A stretch of DNA of 51,009 nucleotides from Armatimonadota bacterium (GTDB lineage: Bacteria > Armatimonadota > Fimbriimonadia > Fimbriimonadales > Fimbriimonadaceae): positions 1 to 51,009 of the forward strand of contig JAKOXK010000012.1 in the NCBI GenBank assembly GCA_029781035.1. The letters are read 5' to 3'. Shown in pieces: positions 31,571-38,876 of the stretch (the first letter of the stretch is position 1; each line of letters starts with the position of its first letter). The notes beneath the pieces were generated by a model. That model did not search any database. It was not told where the DNA came from and was given only the letters and a program-made list of their open reading frames with translations. A program made the position numbers and the translations under genes.

Positions 31571-32914
31571 CTAGCCGAGCCCGATCAGTCTGCCCACTTC
31601 TCCAACCAGGTAGAAGCTCCCGGTCACGAGGATCAGCCCGGGCTCGGCGTCCAAGCAAGCGGTCAGGGCCGAGGCTATGTCCTGGTGGGTTTGTGACCGC
31701 AGGAACAGCCACCCGGCTTCGCTTTGGAGTTCTTCCGGTTGGCGGGTCCGCCTGAAGTCAATGGGAACAAAGTGCACCTCATCCGCGATGGTCGCAAGAG
31801 GCTCGTAGAAATCCGCAGCCACATGGCCCTCGAGCATGCCGGTCAGTAGAATGATCCGTGAAGGTTCTTCTGGTAAAGATTGTATTGATTGGACAAGAAT
31901 CCTGGCGGCATCTCCGTTGTGGGCACCGTCAAGCAAGACACGCCTGCCGTGAAACGCTGCCCACTGCATCCTTCCGGGAGCGCTAGCCTTGGCGACACCG
32001 TGTTTGACCCGTGACGGCACGCGGATCGCTCCAGCTGCCTCGCATGCCGCGATCGCGACCGCCATGTTGTGCGGTTGGGCGACACCTTGAATGCCAGGGC
32101 TGAGCCGCTCATAGCTGCCGCCTGGCGTCTCGACTCGGTATCCGTCCAGACCTCGTGCCAGCACGACGTCGCGACCGTAGATCCATGCCGGAGCCTGATT
32201 GATCTTGGCGATCGTTTCGACCGCTATCCTCGCCTCGTCTTCGAGGTCGCCCACGACAACTGGTTTGCCCTCCTTGACAATGCCAGCCTTCTCGACGGCG
32301 ATCTTGCCCAAGGTGTCCCCGAGAAGCTGCGTATGGTCCAGACCAATGCTGACCACGACGCTGGCTGCCGGAACGACGACATTCGTGGCGTCAAGACGCC
32401 CGCCTAGGCCGACCTCAAGCGCAACGTAATCGGCCAACTGTTCGGCCCAATACGCGAATCCCATCGCCGTCTTGAATTCAAATTCGGTCGGGCCGCCAAG
32501 CTCGGTACCCTCTAGAGTCTGCGCGACCGGCCAAAGATAGGCGACCATTCGCGCAAAGTCCGTCTCTGATATCAGGGAGTCTGGCGAGGGCTTTGGCAAC
32601 CTCAAGGTTGCGTCTGAATCAGTAACGAGCGACGGTTCATAGCCGAACTGTATCCGCTCGCGGACGTTGTACACGAACGGGCTGAATGTCGAACCGACCC
32701 TCCAGCCTTGCTCCCGCAAGATGCTCTGGACAAAAGCGGTGACGCTGCCTTTTCCGTTGGTGCCGGCGATGTGGATGTACTGAGGACCGCCTTGTGACCC
32801 GAGTTTGTCGGAGAGTCCAGCGAGCCGCAGGAACTCCTCCATCCGGTCCAGCCCCAGCCGCCAACCTCGATGCTCAAGGCTGGAAACTCGGTTGAGCGAC
32901 TCTTCGAACGTCAT
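31571..32914 (-). CDS. folC: Folylpolyglutamate synthase / dihydrofolate synthase
   Basis: 447 residues. Adds glutamate to folates and, in bifunctional forms, makes dihydrofolate from dihydropteroate. P-loop HIAGTNGKGSVTAFVQ at about 49-64; FSPFVYNVRERIQ, the omega-loop region; LEVGLGGRLDATNVV with the Mg-binding Glu and Asp; SIGLDHTQLLGDTLGKIAVEKAGI with the catalytic His and the lysine to be carbamylated; LLDGAHNGDAARIL at the start of the C-terminal ligase domain. Length is typical. It starts 14 bp after the Tudor-like gene on the same strand, so the two form an operon. Confidence 0.95.
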   Translation of the reverse strand: MTFEESLNRVSSLEHRGWRLGLDRMEEFLRLAGLSDKLGSQGGPQYIHIAGTNGKGSVTAFVQSILREQGWRVGSTFSPFVYNVRERIQFGYEPSLVTDSDATLRLPKPSPDSLISETDFARMVAYLWPVAQTLEGTELGGPTEFEFKTAMGFAYWAEQLADYVALEVGLGGRLDATNVVVPAASVVVSIGLDHTQLLGDTLGKIAVEKAGIVKEGKPVVVGDLEDEARIAVETIAKINQAPAWIYGRDVVLARGLDGYRVETPGGSYERLSPGIQGVAQPHNMAVAIAACEAAGAIRVPSRVKHGVAKASAPGRMQWAAFHGRRVLLDGAHNGDAARILVQSIQSLPEEPSRIILLTGMLEGHVAADFYEPLATIADEVHFVPIDFRRTRQPEELQSEAGWLFLRSQTHQDIASALTACLDAEPGLILVTGSFYLVGEVGRLIGLG

Positions 32915-32928
32915 CGGGCCCTGCTAGG

Positions 32929-33519
32929 CTAGCGCATCAGCAAGCGGGCTATCAGGACACCCAATGCCCCGCTGCAAACTGCCGTGACCACGACGACGGT
33001 GAGTGAATAAGTGCGTTGGAGGACGGGCGGGAGGTCTGCCCGCAACCTCACGTCTGAGATATGGAACGTCTCTTGGTGCATTCCGTCGGTCACGGTGACC
33101 TTGCCGTTGTCGCGGTCGTACGAGACGACTGTAGAGTTCCACCAGCCCCAGTTCGGCCAAGGCACTTCCAGTTTCATTCCCGGCACGGCCGAGAAGGGCT
33201 TGACGTCAGCGGTGGGCAGAGTCGCATCGCTTCCGGTGAGAAAGCGGAGGCGGAAGGCCCCTGGCTCGACCCCCACGACTTTGGCCACATAGTGACGACC
33301 GTCCGGGGACTTTGCGAAAACCAAATCGTCCACTTGCGCGGGCCGTTCCAGGCTGAGACGCTCCTGGAGTGCCCGACGCACGGCGTCCCGGCTGAGGCCC
33401 GCTTCCTCGGCCGCAAGGGCGATCTGCTCGACTTCTGGCCCGTGATCGACGTTCAGGTCGGACTGCTGCTGAATCTCCTCAGCCCGTTGCAGCAACCTGC
33501 GGATTTGCGATTCGTCCAT
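32929..33519 (-). CDS. Tail-anchored protein with two Tudor/SH3-like repeats
   Basis: 196 residues from ATG 33519 (MDESQIRRLLQRAEEIQQQS; AAAGGCGG upstream); the frame is open for 31 more codons that are not protein-like. Residues 4-57 are helical with the 'IA.EaGls.davrrAL.E' pattern of short N-terminal domains attached to SHOCT/2TM-like proteins. Two beta-barrel repeats of Tudor/agenet type follow: 65-108 (DDLVFAKSPDGRHYVAKVVG) and 114-160 (GMKLEVPWPNWGWWNSTVVS). A single helix at 170-192 ends the protein, so it is C-terminally anchored with the barrels on the cytosolic side. Co-transcribed with folC, 14 bp apart. Family not recognised. Confidence 0.7.
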   Translation of the reverse strand: MDESQIRRLLQRAEEIQQQSDLNVDHGPEVEQIALAAEEAGLSRDAVRRALQERLSLERPAQVDDLVFAKSPDGRHYVAKVVGVEPGAFRLRFLTGSDATLPTADVKPFSAVPGMKLEVPWPNWGWWNSTVVSYDRDNGKVTVTDGMHQETFHISDVRLRADLPPVLQRTYSLTVVVVTAVCSGALGVLIARLLMR

Positions 33520-34379
33520 GGACACCGCCTTTCTACCTTCTTGCTGGGCCCGGCGTCGTCCCTGGGCACGAGTCATCGAGCTGGATACCGGAACAGAGTG
33601 ACCGTACGGCAAAAAAGAAGAGGGAGCCAGGACTGATGCTTGGCCGCCCTCAACAATCGACTACTCGAGCTTTTCCAGCTGTTTGACAGTCCTTTTCGTG
33701 GCGCCCGCCCCGCCGAGAGGAGGGCACTCTTGGACTTTGTTCCATGATACATCAAACAGTGACCTAAGAGATCCACAACCAAAAAGAAAAATCAATATTG
33801 ACGTTCTTGAACTCCAAAAGGTCGATTATTCACAACAATCGGTGTCTTCATAGACAACACTCTCTCCAGAATTCTAGGACTATCTGACGTAGCAATATAA
33901 ACCGCGATAGAAAAGTGTTTTCAATCACGGTTTCTCCGAAGAGTCCGCCGATCATGGCCGAGACGACATCGATGAATTGTCGCCCAACTCTGTTTCACAA
34001 GGGAACTGAGCCGGTGACGCACATCAAAGGAGGTGACGGCCAGCCTGAGCCGATGCCAGAACGACGCCGAAAAGCGGTGGCGATAGGCACGGGCAAATCA
34101 GCCCGCTACACGAGACCAAGACCGATGAGCGACTACGTCAGCGTGGTCGGCCTTGCAGACCCGTGGGGGTTCGATGCCAGAACGGCAGGTGGGGGAGAAG
34201 TGGCCTTCGCCAGCGGAACCGCCAGCTCGGCCACGACGAAGCGCCAGTTGGGCGCGAACGTGTGCCTTGTCATGATGTTTACACCTAGAGGGCTTGATCA
34301 TGCACCACTTCTGGTGTCAGTGACAACGTACTGAATACCAGCACTTGCTGAAAGTTGCGTCAGGTAGCGGTCCGCAAGG
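33520..34379. other. 860-bp gap without a convincing gene
   Basis: The first part (about 33760-33930) is strikingly AT-rich against its surroundings and includes TCAATATTGA and AATATAAA. GGACTG (33630-33635) and CAGTCC (33687-33692) followed by TTTT could close a small plus-strand hairpin structure. From 33915 a plus-strand frame of 139 codons exists but its composition is not protein-like; a perfect Shine-Dalgarno complement, AAAGGAGGTGA (34026-34036), precedes ATG 34053 by 16 nt, too far for normal use. No known RNA family is recognisable. It may hold a decayed gene or an unknown RNA plus the upstream region of the 33519 gene. Confidence 0.3.
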
Positions 34380-35576
34380 TCAGACGGCCGCTCCTTGTGG
34401 GATCAGGCCGCTTTGGGCGATTCGCTTGACGGCCTCGGCGAACCTCTCTCCATTCTTGTCTCCCACCAAGGTCAAAGACATTCGGACATACCCTTCACCT
34501 TCGGATCCATAGCCGTTGCCGGGGATGACCAGCACGTGGGCTTTCTCCAACAGAGCTCCCGCGAATTCAGCACTCGTCATACCGGGAACAGGCACGCGCG
34601 CCCAAATGTAGAAGGCAGCTTGGGGCTTCATCACGTTCCAACCAATCGATCTGAGTCCGTCGACCAGGTTGTCACGCCGCTTCTGATAGAGAGCGATGGT
34701 GTCGTCGTTGTTGACATGGTCCAACGCGTGGGCGCCCGCCTCGGCGATTGCGGGAAACGCCTTGCTGTCGATGTTGCTCTTCAGTCGTTGGAGTGTGTTG
34801 ACGGCCTCGGGATTCCCGCAGGCAAAGCCCAGGCGCCAGCCCGTCATGTTGTACATCTTGCTCAAGGAGTGGAACTCGATGGCGACGTCTTTGCCTCCAG
34901 AGACTTGGAGAATCGTCGGATTCTTATAGCCGTCGTAGCACACGGTGCCGTAGGCCATGTCGTTCACAGCAAGGACGTCGTGTTCGCGGCAAAACCGGAC
35001 GAGGTCGTGGTAGAAGGCTGGCGAGGCGGTTGCGCCGGTCGGGTTGTTCGGATAACAAACGTAGATGAGCTTGGCCCGCTTGGCGTCCGAGGTCGGGATT
35101 TCGGTCAAGTCCGGCAGGAAACCGTTTGACTCTCTCAGGGGTACCTCCAGGACGTCGGCGCCGGCCATAAGAGCATTGACTTTGTAAACTGTATAGGCTG
35201 GATTCGGAACAATGCACAAATCGCCCGGATCCAGATAAGCCCACGCTAGGTGGGCGAGCCCCTCTTTGCTGCCAATGACTTGGGTCAACTCCGTCGAAGG
35301 ATCAAGGTCGACCTGAAATGCTCCCTTGTAGAAGCGCGCCGCCGCCTCCAGGAAGCTGGTCCATCCTCGAGCAGTTTCGTCGTAGCGGTGCGTGGCCGGA
35401 TCGTCTACCGACTTCTTCAGGGCTTCGCGCACGGGCACAGGTGTCGGTAGATCAGGGTCTCCAATTCCCAGGTCGATGACGTCCGCCCCTTTGGCGATCG
35501 CCTCCCGCTTGATCCGTGCCATTTCGGCAAAGAGGTACGGAGGGATCTTCTCAAGGCGTTTGCTGGGCTGCGGCAT
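34380..35576 (-). CDS. dapL: LL-diaminopimelate aminotransferase-like class I/II aminotransferase
   Basis: 398 residues from ATG 35576 (MPQPSKRLEKIPPYLFAEMA); the upstream open frame overlaps the divergent esterase and is not protein-like. PLP enzyme of fold type I: DVIDLGIGDPDLPTP at the N-terminus, GSKEGLAHLAWAYLDPGD near 102-119, CYPNNPTGATA near 174-184 with the conserved Asn-Pro, NDMAYG with the Asp that binds the ring nitrogen, and SLSKMYNMTGWRLGFACG with Schiff-base Lys240. The pattern fits the DapL2/aspartate-aminotransferase-like branch that makes LL-diaminopimelate for lysine and peptidoglycan. Other substrates are possible. TAAAAT ends 7 nt before the ATG. Confidence 0.85.
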   Translation of the reverse strand: MPQPSKRLEKIPPYLFAEMARIKREAIAKGADVIDLGIGDPDLPTPVPVREALKKSVDDPATHRYDETARGWTSFLEAAARFYKGAFQVDLDPSTELTQVIGSKEGLAHLAWAYLDPGDLCIVPNPAYTVYKVNALMAGADVLEVPLRESNGFLPDLTEIPTSDAKRAKLIYVCYPNNPTGATASPAFYHDLVRFCREHDVLAVNDMAYGTVCYDGYKNPTILQVSGGKDVAIEFHSLSKMYNMTGWRLGFACGNPEAVNTLQRLKSNIDSKAFPAIAEAGAHALDHVNNDDTIALYQKRRDNLVDGLRSIGWNVMKPQAAFYIWARVPVPGMTSAEFAGALLEKAHVLVIPGNGYGSEGEGYVRMSLTLVGDKNGERFAEAVKRIAQSGLIPQGAAV

Positions 35577-35583
35577 ACGTCCG

Positions 35584-35589
35584 ATTTTA
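35584..35589 (-). promoter_or_regulatory. -10-like TAAAAT next to dapL start
   Basis: TAAAAT, 7-nt spacer (CGGACGT), ATG at 35576. No Shine-Dalgarno in the spacer. Confidence 0.5.
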
Positions 35590-35646
35590 CTTTCACGACA
35601 AAAGAGTGCCTGGTGCGGACACCTCATTGCGTAGACTTGCGCCTCA

Positions 35647-36885
35647 ATGTCAGCCGTGCTTGTAATGTTGCTGGCCTTCCCGGTCATGAACCAACAAACT
35701 TGGACTCCCCAACGCCTGCTAGACACCGAGACTCACCCTTCCGGACTGGACGGATCCGGCACAGAGAAGAGCTTGACCGACTGGTTTGGCGGCAGGTCGC
35801 AGCTGGAAAAGGGGGCTGAGCCCAAGATCGACGACTTGACCGTGGCTTGGGCGGTATCGGTCAAGGGGTGGCCTCGCTCGGTGGAAGTGAGGTCGGACGG
35901 TGCCTATCCGGACGCAGGAACTGTATTCGTCCGCGGCCAGGGGCTGGTGGAATTGCCAGGCAAGCCTTTTGTCCACAGACTGCACCGTGTCGGAGATAGC
36001 CAGCTCTACGTTGGCGCGAGCCGACTGATGGAGGGGGACTGTTTTTCATGGCACTACGTGGTTGATGGGAAGACCTTGGGCGAGGCACACCGGGTCGAGG
36101 TGTACACGATGCCTCCGGAATCCAAGCCAGACGCCCGTGTCCCCAGAGGCAAGCTTGAGCAACAGCAACGGCTGACCAGCCAAGTCTTCGGCGGGACTTG
36201 GCACGACTGGTGGGTCTACACCCCACATGACTTTGATCCGCAGAAGGAGTCGAATCTAGTCGTGTTCCAAGATGGTCAGTGGGCCCACAGCTACGCCCCG
36301 GTCTACTTCGATCATTTGATCGCTCAGGGCGACCTGCCCCAGACTGTGGTCATCTTTGTGACTCCGGGCACGTTCCCCGACGGGCGGTCAGACCGATCGC
36401 GGGAGTACGACACGCTTAGCAACGACTATGCGCGGTTCCTTCTCGAGGAGTTGTTGCCTCAAGTGGAGTCGCGGTTCAAGATCACGCACGACCCTTCGAG
36501 AAGGTGCCTCGCTGGGCTGAGTTCCGGCGGCATCTGTTCGTTTACAGCGGCTTGGCAACGGCCGGACGCGTTCGGCCTCGTCCTCTCGTGGATCGGGAGT
36601 TTCACCAACATCGCTTCGGGAGCTACCCTGCGGGAAGGGGGCCACAACTACCCAGCCCTTATCCGCAAGACAGAGAAGAAGCCCATCCGTGTGTTCCTTC
36701 AGGACGGTTCGACCGATCTTGACAACGTTCACGGTAACTGGCCGCTCGCCAACCATGAGATGGCCAAGGCTCTTGAGTTCAAGGGATATCAGGTGAAGAC
36801 CGTTTGGGGCCGGGGCGGGCACTCTGACCTGCTCGGAAGGGCCACTTTGGCCGACGCCCTGCGCTGGCTGTTCGGCAAAAAGTAG
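35647..36885 (+). CDS. Secreted esterase of the enterochelin-esterase (Fes/D-type) family
   Basis: 412 residues. MSAVLVMLLAFPVMNQQTW is a likely signal peptide. Residues about 60-160 form a beta-sandwich like the Fes N-terminal domain (TVAWAVSVKGWPRSVEVRS). The alpha/beta-hydrolase domain begins near 185 (GGTWHDWWVYTPHDFD, VVFQDGQWAH), with TVVIFVTPGTFPDG, SREYDTLSNDYARFLLEELL, and the nucleophile elbow CLAGLSSGGICS. The acid is in FLQDGSTDLDNVHGN, the His in WGRGGHSDLLG. Relatives hydrolyse siderophore or carbohydrate esters; the substrate is unknown. TAGACT ends 9 nt before ATG 35647. Divergent from dapL by 70 bp. Confidence 0.87.
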   Translation: MSAVLVMLLAFPVMNQQTWTPQRLLDTETHPSGLDGSGTEKSLTDWFGGRSQLEKGAEPKIDDLTVAWAVSVKGWPRSVEVRSDGAYPDAGTVFVRGQGLVELPGKPFVHRLHRVGDSQLYVGASRLMEGDCFSWHYVVDGKTLGEAHRVEVYTMPPESKPDARVPRGKLEQQQRLTSQVFGGTWHDWWVYTPHDFDPQKESNLVVFQDGQWAHSYAPVYFDHLIAQGDLPQTVVIFVTPGTFPDGRSDRSREYDTLSNDYARFLLEELLPQVESRFKITHDPSRRCLAGLSSGGICSFTAAWQRPDAFGLVLSWIGSFTNIASGATLREGGHNYPALIRKTEKKPIRVFLQDGSTDLDNVHGNWPLANHEMAKALEFKGYQVKTVWGRGGHSDLLGRATLADALRWLFGKK

Positions 36886-36913
36886 AGGGCCCGTGGGGAC
36901 CGGACCCTCTTTA
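36884..36913 (+). terminator. Terminator overlapping the esterase stop codon
   Basis: AGAGGG (36884-36889) pairs with CCCTCT (36905-36910), extended inside by CCG/CGG after one mismatch, followed by TTAT. The stem begins within the TAG stop. Confidence 0.55.
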
Positions 36914-37161
36914 TCCCGCCTACGGAGTGGTCATCTAGGCGTACAGACAGAGGTAGACCTTGGATCAAGGCGTTGTGTCACCGACCGGAGTCGGCCGCCC
37001 GAGACCGAGGAGGTACGACTCGAGACCTTGAAGGACTGCTCCCGACGAGCGACGTGCCCTCAAGGATGGCAACGAATGTCTCACGAAGGCATGGTACAGA
37101 CCTTCAAGCGGATTAACAAGTCGTGAGTATCAACGTCGTTCACTCCTGAGGGCCTCAGTCC
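36914..37161. other. Gap with no gene seen
   Basis: Between the esterase terminator and the operator array. A 77-codon plus-strand frame is present but its composition (runs of Arg, Ser and Pro) is that of a random frame, and it has no ribosome site. I see nothing else here. Confidence 0.4.
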
Positions 37162-37272
37162 GCAACCTCAAGGTTGTTAATTGTGGCAATAGGCAACCCA
37201 GCAGTTGCATAAAATAGAGCCTGTGGGTCAATATGCAACAAGCCGGTTGCCAATGGAACTCTGCAACGTTGC
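37162..37272 (+). promoter_or_regulatory. Array of GCAAC/GTTGC dyads upstream of the ArsR-type regulator (operator candidate)
   Basis: GCAAC-N6-GTTGY occurs three times, at 37162-37177, 37193-37208 and 37235-37250, and a compact GCAACGTTGC lies at 37263-37272. The centres are 31, 42 and 25 bp apart; the first two spacings are close to whole helical turns. The second and third units form a larger dyad around 37221.5: GGCAACC (37192) and GTTGCATA (37204) mirror TATGCAAC (37232) and GGTTGCC (37245). The 16-bp dyad size suits a winged-helix dimer, so autoregulation by the gene at 37288 is likely. Confidence 0.6.
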
Positions 37273-37287
37273 TCAAGAAGGGATTCT

Positions 37288-37596
37288 GTGACGCAGGTCG
37301 TCTTCCATGCACTCGACGACGTGACGAGGCGGGAGCTCGTGTCGCGGCTGTCCCGAGAGGGGCCGTTGGCGATGGGCCATCTCACCGCCGGGCTCCGGAT
37401 GTCAAGACAGGCAGCGGCGAAACACGTCGCAGTACTGAAGGGGGCCGGGCTCGTCCGGTTGGTCCCCCGCGGTCGGGAATCCCTTTGTGTCCTCTGCCCC
37501 GAACCGTTCCGTGAAGTCGTCGAGTGGCTGGAACGGATCGGCGCAGACTGGGACGTCCGCCGTGCCGAGTTCAAAAGGCTGGTCGACGGACTCTGA
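37288..37596 (+). CDS. ArsR-family winged-helix transcriptional regulator
   Basis: 102 residues from GTG 37288; AGAAGGG lies 5 nt upstream. FHALDDVTRRELVSRLSREG is the standard ArsR opening, MGHLTAGLRMSRQAAAKHVAVLKGAGLV the helix-turn-helix, and RLVPRGRESLCVLCPEPF the beta-wing. No metal-binding ELCV-type Cys motif is present in the recognition helix; two Cys residues occur in the wing (LCVLC, about 68-71), so metal or redox sensing is possible but not shown. C-terminal WLERIGADWDVRRAEFKRLV is typical of the stand-alone HTH_20/SdpR-like branch that often precedes an SRPBCC gene; no such partner follows here. It is flanked by the operator array and the tRNA gene. Confidence 0.88.
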   Translation: MTQVVFHALDDVTRRELVSRLSREGPLAMGHLTAGLRMSRQAAAKHVAVLKGAGLVRLVPRGRESLCVLCPEPFREVVEWLERIGADWDVRRAEFKRLVDGL

Positions 37597-37612
37597 GAGT
37601 CCGGCTCCAGGG

Positions 37613-37618
37613 TACAAT
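37613..37618 (+). promoter_or_regulatory. -10-like TACAAT of the tRNA-Pro gene
   Basis: TACAAT lies 10 nt before the mature tRNA 5' end. This supports TACAAT as a genuine -10 sequence in this genome. Confidence 0.55.
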
Positions 37619-37628
37619 GCAGGCTTGT

Positions 37629-37705
37629 CGAGGCGTAGCTCAGCTTGGTAGAGCGCGTGCTTTGGGAGCACGAAGTCGCAGGTTCAAATCCTGTCGCCTC
37701 GACCA
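37629..37705 (+). tRNA. tRNA-Pro (anticodon TGG), CCA encoded
   Basis: Acceptor CGAGGCG pairs with CGCCTCG; D-arm GCTC/GAGC with loop AGCTTGGTA; anticodon stem CGTGC/GCACG with loop TTTGGGA giving TGG; T-arm GCAGG/CCTGT with loop TTCAAAT; discriminator A and genomic CCA. Total 77 nt, all arms complete. It reads all CCN codons partly and CCA/CCG fully. Confidence 0.97.
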
Positions 37706-37818
37706 GACTTCCCTTCCTCCGGAGTTCGGGCCTCGCGCCGATCGGGCTGACATGTTTCCCCGCTCAATTGCCTAATCCCCGCGTTATGGTTGGCGATTAA
37801 GCGCTCATCCTGATCCAA

Positions 37819-37834
37819 TTGGCACGCTTTTGGC
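37819..37834 (+). promoter_or_regulatory. Sigma-54-like -24/-12 promoter candidate before the PEP-CTERM gene
   Basis: TTGGCACGCTTTTGGC: GG at 37821-37822 and GC at 37833-37834, exactly 12 bp apart, with the full TTGGCACG block of the -24 element; the -12 element is imperfect (TGGC rather than TTGC). It lies 114 bp before the ATG at 37948. A TATACT at 37836-37841 is an alternative sigma-70-type -10. Confidence 0.45.
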
Positions 37835-37947
37835 CTATACTTGGGCAAGAGTCGCCAGCGGGCTGATCGTTGGTACCGACTCATTGGCCTCTGTCGAGCA
37901 CCCACTCGGCAAGGGATTCACTTTGGAGGGTATTGAAGGTAATGACG

Positions 37948-38715
37948 ATGAAGAAGATTCTGGTCGTGGCTCTGATGGCCGTTGCGGGCCTCGCCAATGC
38001 GGACTTTCTGTATGCCGTCGACGACTCGTCGAACACGCTGCAGAAGATTGATCTTACGACCCTGACGGTTACGAGCGTTGGTGCCCTTGGCCAAGCTGGG
38101 GACTTTGGAGACCTCGCTTGGGGCCCCGGTAACACCATGTACTGGATTTCCGGTCGCGGCAACCCGAGCCTCTACACGGTCAACACCTCGACCGGCGCCG
38201 CAACCTTGGTCGGTTCCCACGGTGTCGACGACCTGTTCAGCCTCGGCTATGACCCGACGAGCGGCACCATGTATGGCGCGCAGTTCTCTGGCGGAACCGG
38301 CATCTACACGCTCAACACTTCGAACGGTGCTGCGACCCAGATCGGCAACAGCCAGAGCGGTCTTGGCGGCATGACGTATGTTCCGGGCATCGGGATGGTC
38401 GCCTCGCAGGACGGCACCGGTTCCTTCTACCAGGTCAACTCTGACGGGACGACGACGCTCCTCAACAATGGTGCCGGGTTCATCAACGACTGCGACATCG
38501 CCTATGACCCGACTCGGAACGCCATTTGGTGCGCCGACTGGAGCGGAATCCTGTACATGTACGACCTCAACAACAACTGGGCGCGCACGCAAGTCATGAG
38601 CGGACTCAACCCCATGGACGGTCTGGAGTACATGAGGGCCGTTCCTGAGCCGACTTCTATGATCGCCTTGGCGGCCGGTGTGGCTGCCTTGCTGCGACGA
38701 CGCCGCAACAAGTAA
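37948..38715 (+). CDS. PEP-CTERM exosortase-target protein
   Basis: 255 residues from ATG 37948 (AAGG 8 nt upstream; ATG 37942 is an alternative two codons earlier). MKKILVVALMAVAGLANA is a signal peptide. The body has repeated strand units of about 40 residues (YAVDDSSNTLQKIDLTTLTV, SLYTVNTSTGAATLVGSHG, GIYTLNTSNGAATQIGNS), a beta-propeller-like layout. The C-terminus is a canonical sorting signal: VPEP at about 231, a membrane helix (TSMIALAAGVAALL), and RRRRNK. It should be processed by an exosortase and displayed or secreted into extracellular matrix. No exosortase is in the window. Terminator follows 22 bp after the stop. Confidence 0.93.
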   Translation: MKKILVVALMAVAGLANADFLYAVDDSSNTLQKIDLTTLTVTSVGALGQAGDFGDLAWGPGNTMYWISGRGNPSLYTVNTSTGAATLVGSHGVDDLFSLGYDPTSGTMYGAQFSGGTGIYTLNTSNGAATQIGNSQSGLGGMTYVPGIGMVASQDGTGSFYQVNSDGTTTLLNNGAGFINDCDIAYDPTRNAIWCADWSGILYMYDLNNNWARTQVMSGLNPMDGLEYMRAVPEPTSMIALAAGVAALLRRRRNK

Positions 38716-38736
38716 ACGGGGATCAATCCTCACATC

Positions 38737-38774
38737 GAGCCTCGGCGCAACGTGCGCCGGGGCTCCCTTGTTTG
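38737..38774 (+). terminator. Intrinsic terminator of the PEP-CTERM gene
   Basis: GAGCCTCGGCGCA (38737-38749), loop ACG, TGCGCCGGGGCTC (38753-38765): 13 bp with one G-U pair, then CCTTGTTTG. Confidence 0.75.
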
Positions 38775-38876
38775 TCGGGCCCAACGCCTTGGATCGCCAC
38801 TCACGGCACATCTCTGAGGAACAAGACCGGCGACCCCAATCCCAGTGACACGTGGGGACGGGGGTCGCTAGCACCG

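Noticed and set aside
34010-34040. 16S rRNA 3' end fragment on the minus strand (GGCTGG..TCACCTCCTTT)
   Set aside because: The match is limited to these two blocks with an insertion between; flanking sequence has nothing of 16S rRNA.
33900-34270. Homology between this gap and the one at 13.9 kb (short shared strings such as GCGACT and a run near GGCCTT)
   Set aside because: Only scattered short matches; I could not extend any to a convincing alignment by eye.
33915-34334. 139-codon plus-strand frame as a gene
   Set aside because: Composition is that of a non-coding frame, and the good Shine-Dalgarno inside it is too far from an ATG. Listed only within the gap description.
36893-37126. 77-codon plus-strand frame after the esterase
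   Set aside because: It begins inside the terminator hairpin and has Arg/Ser-rich random composition.
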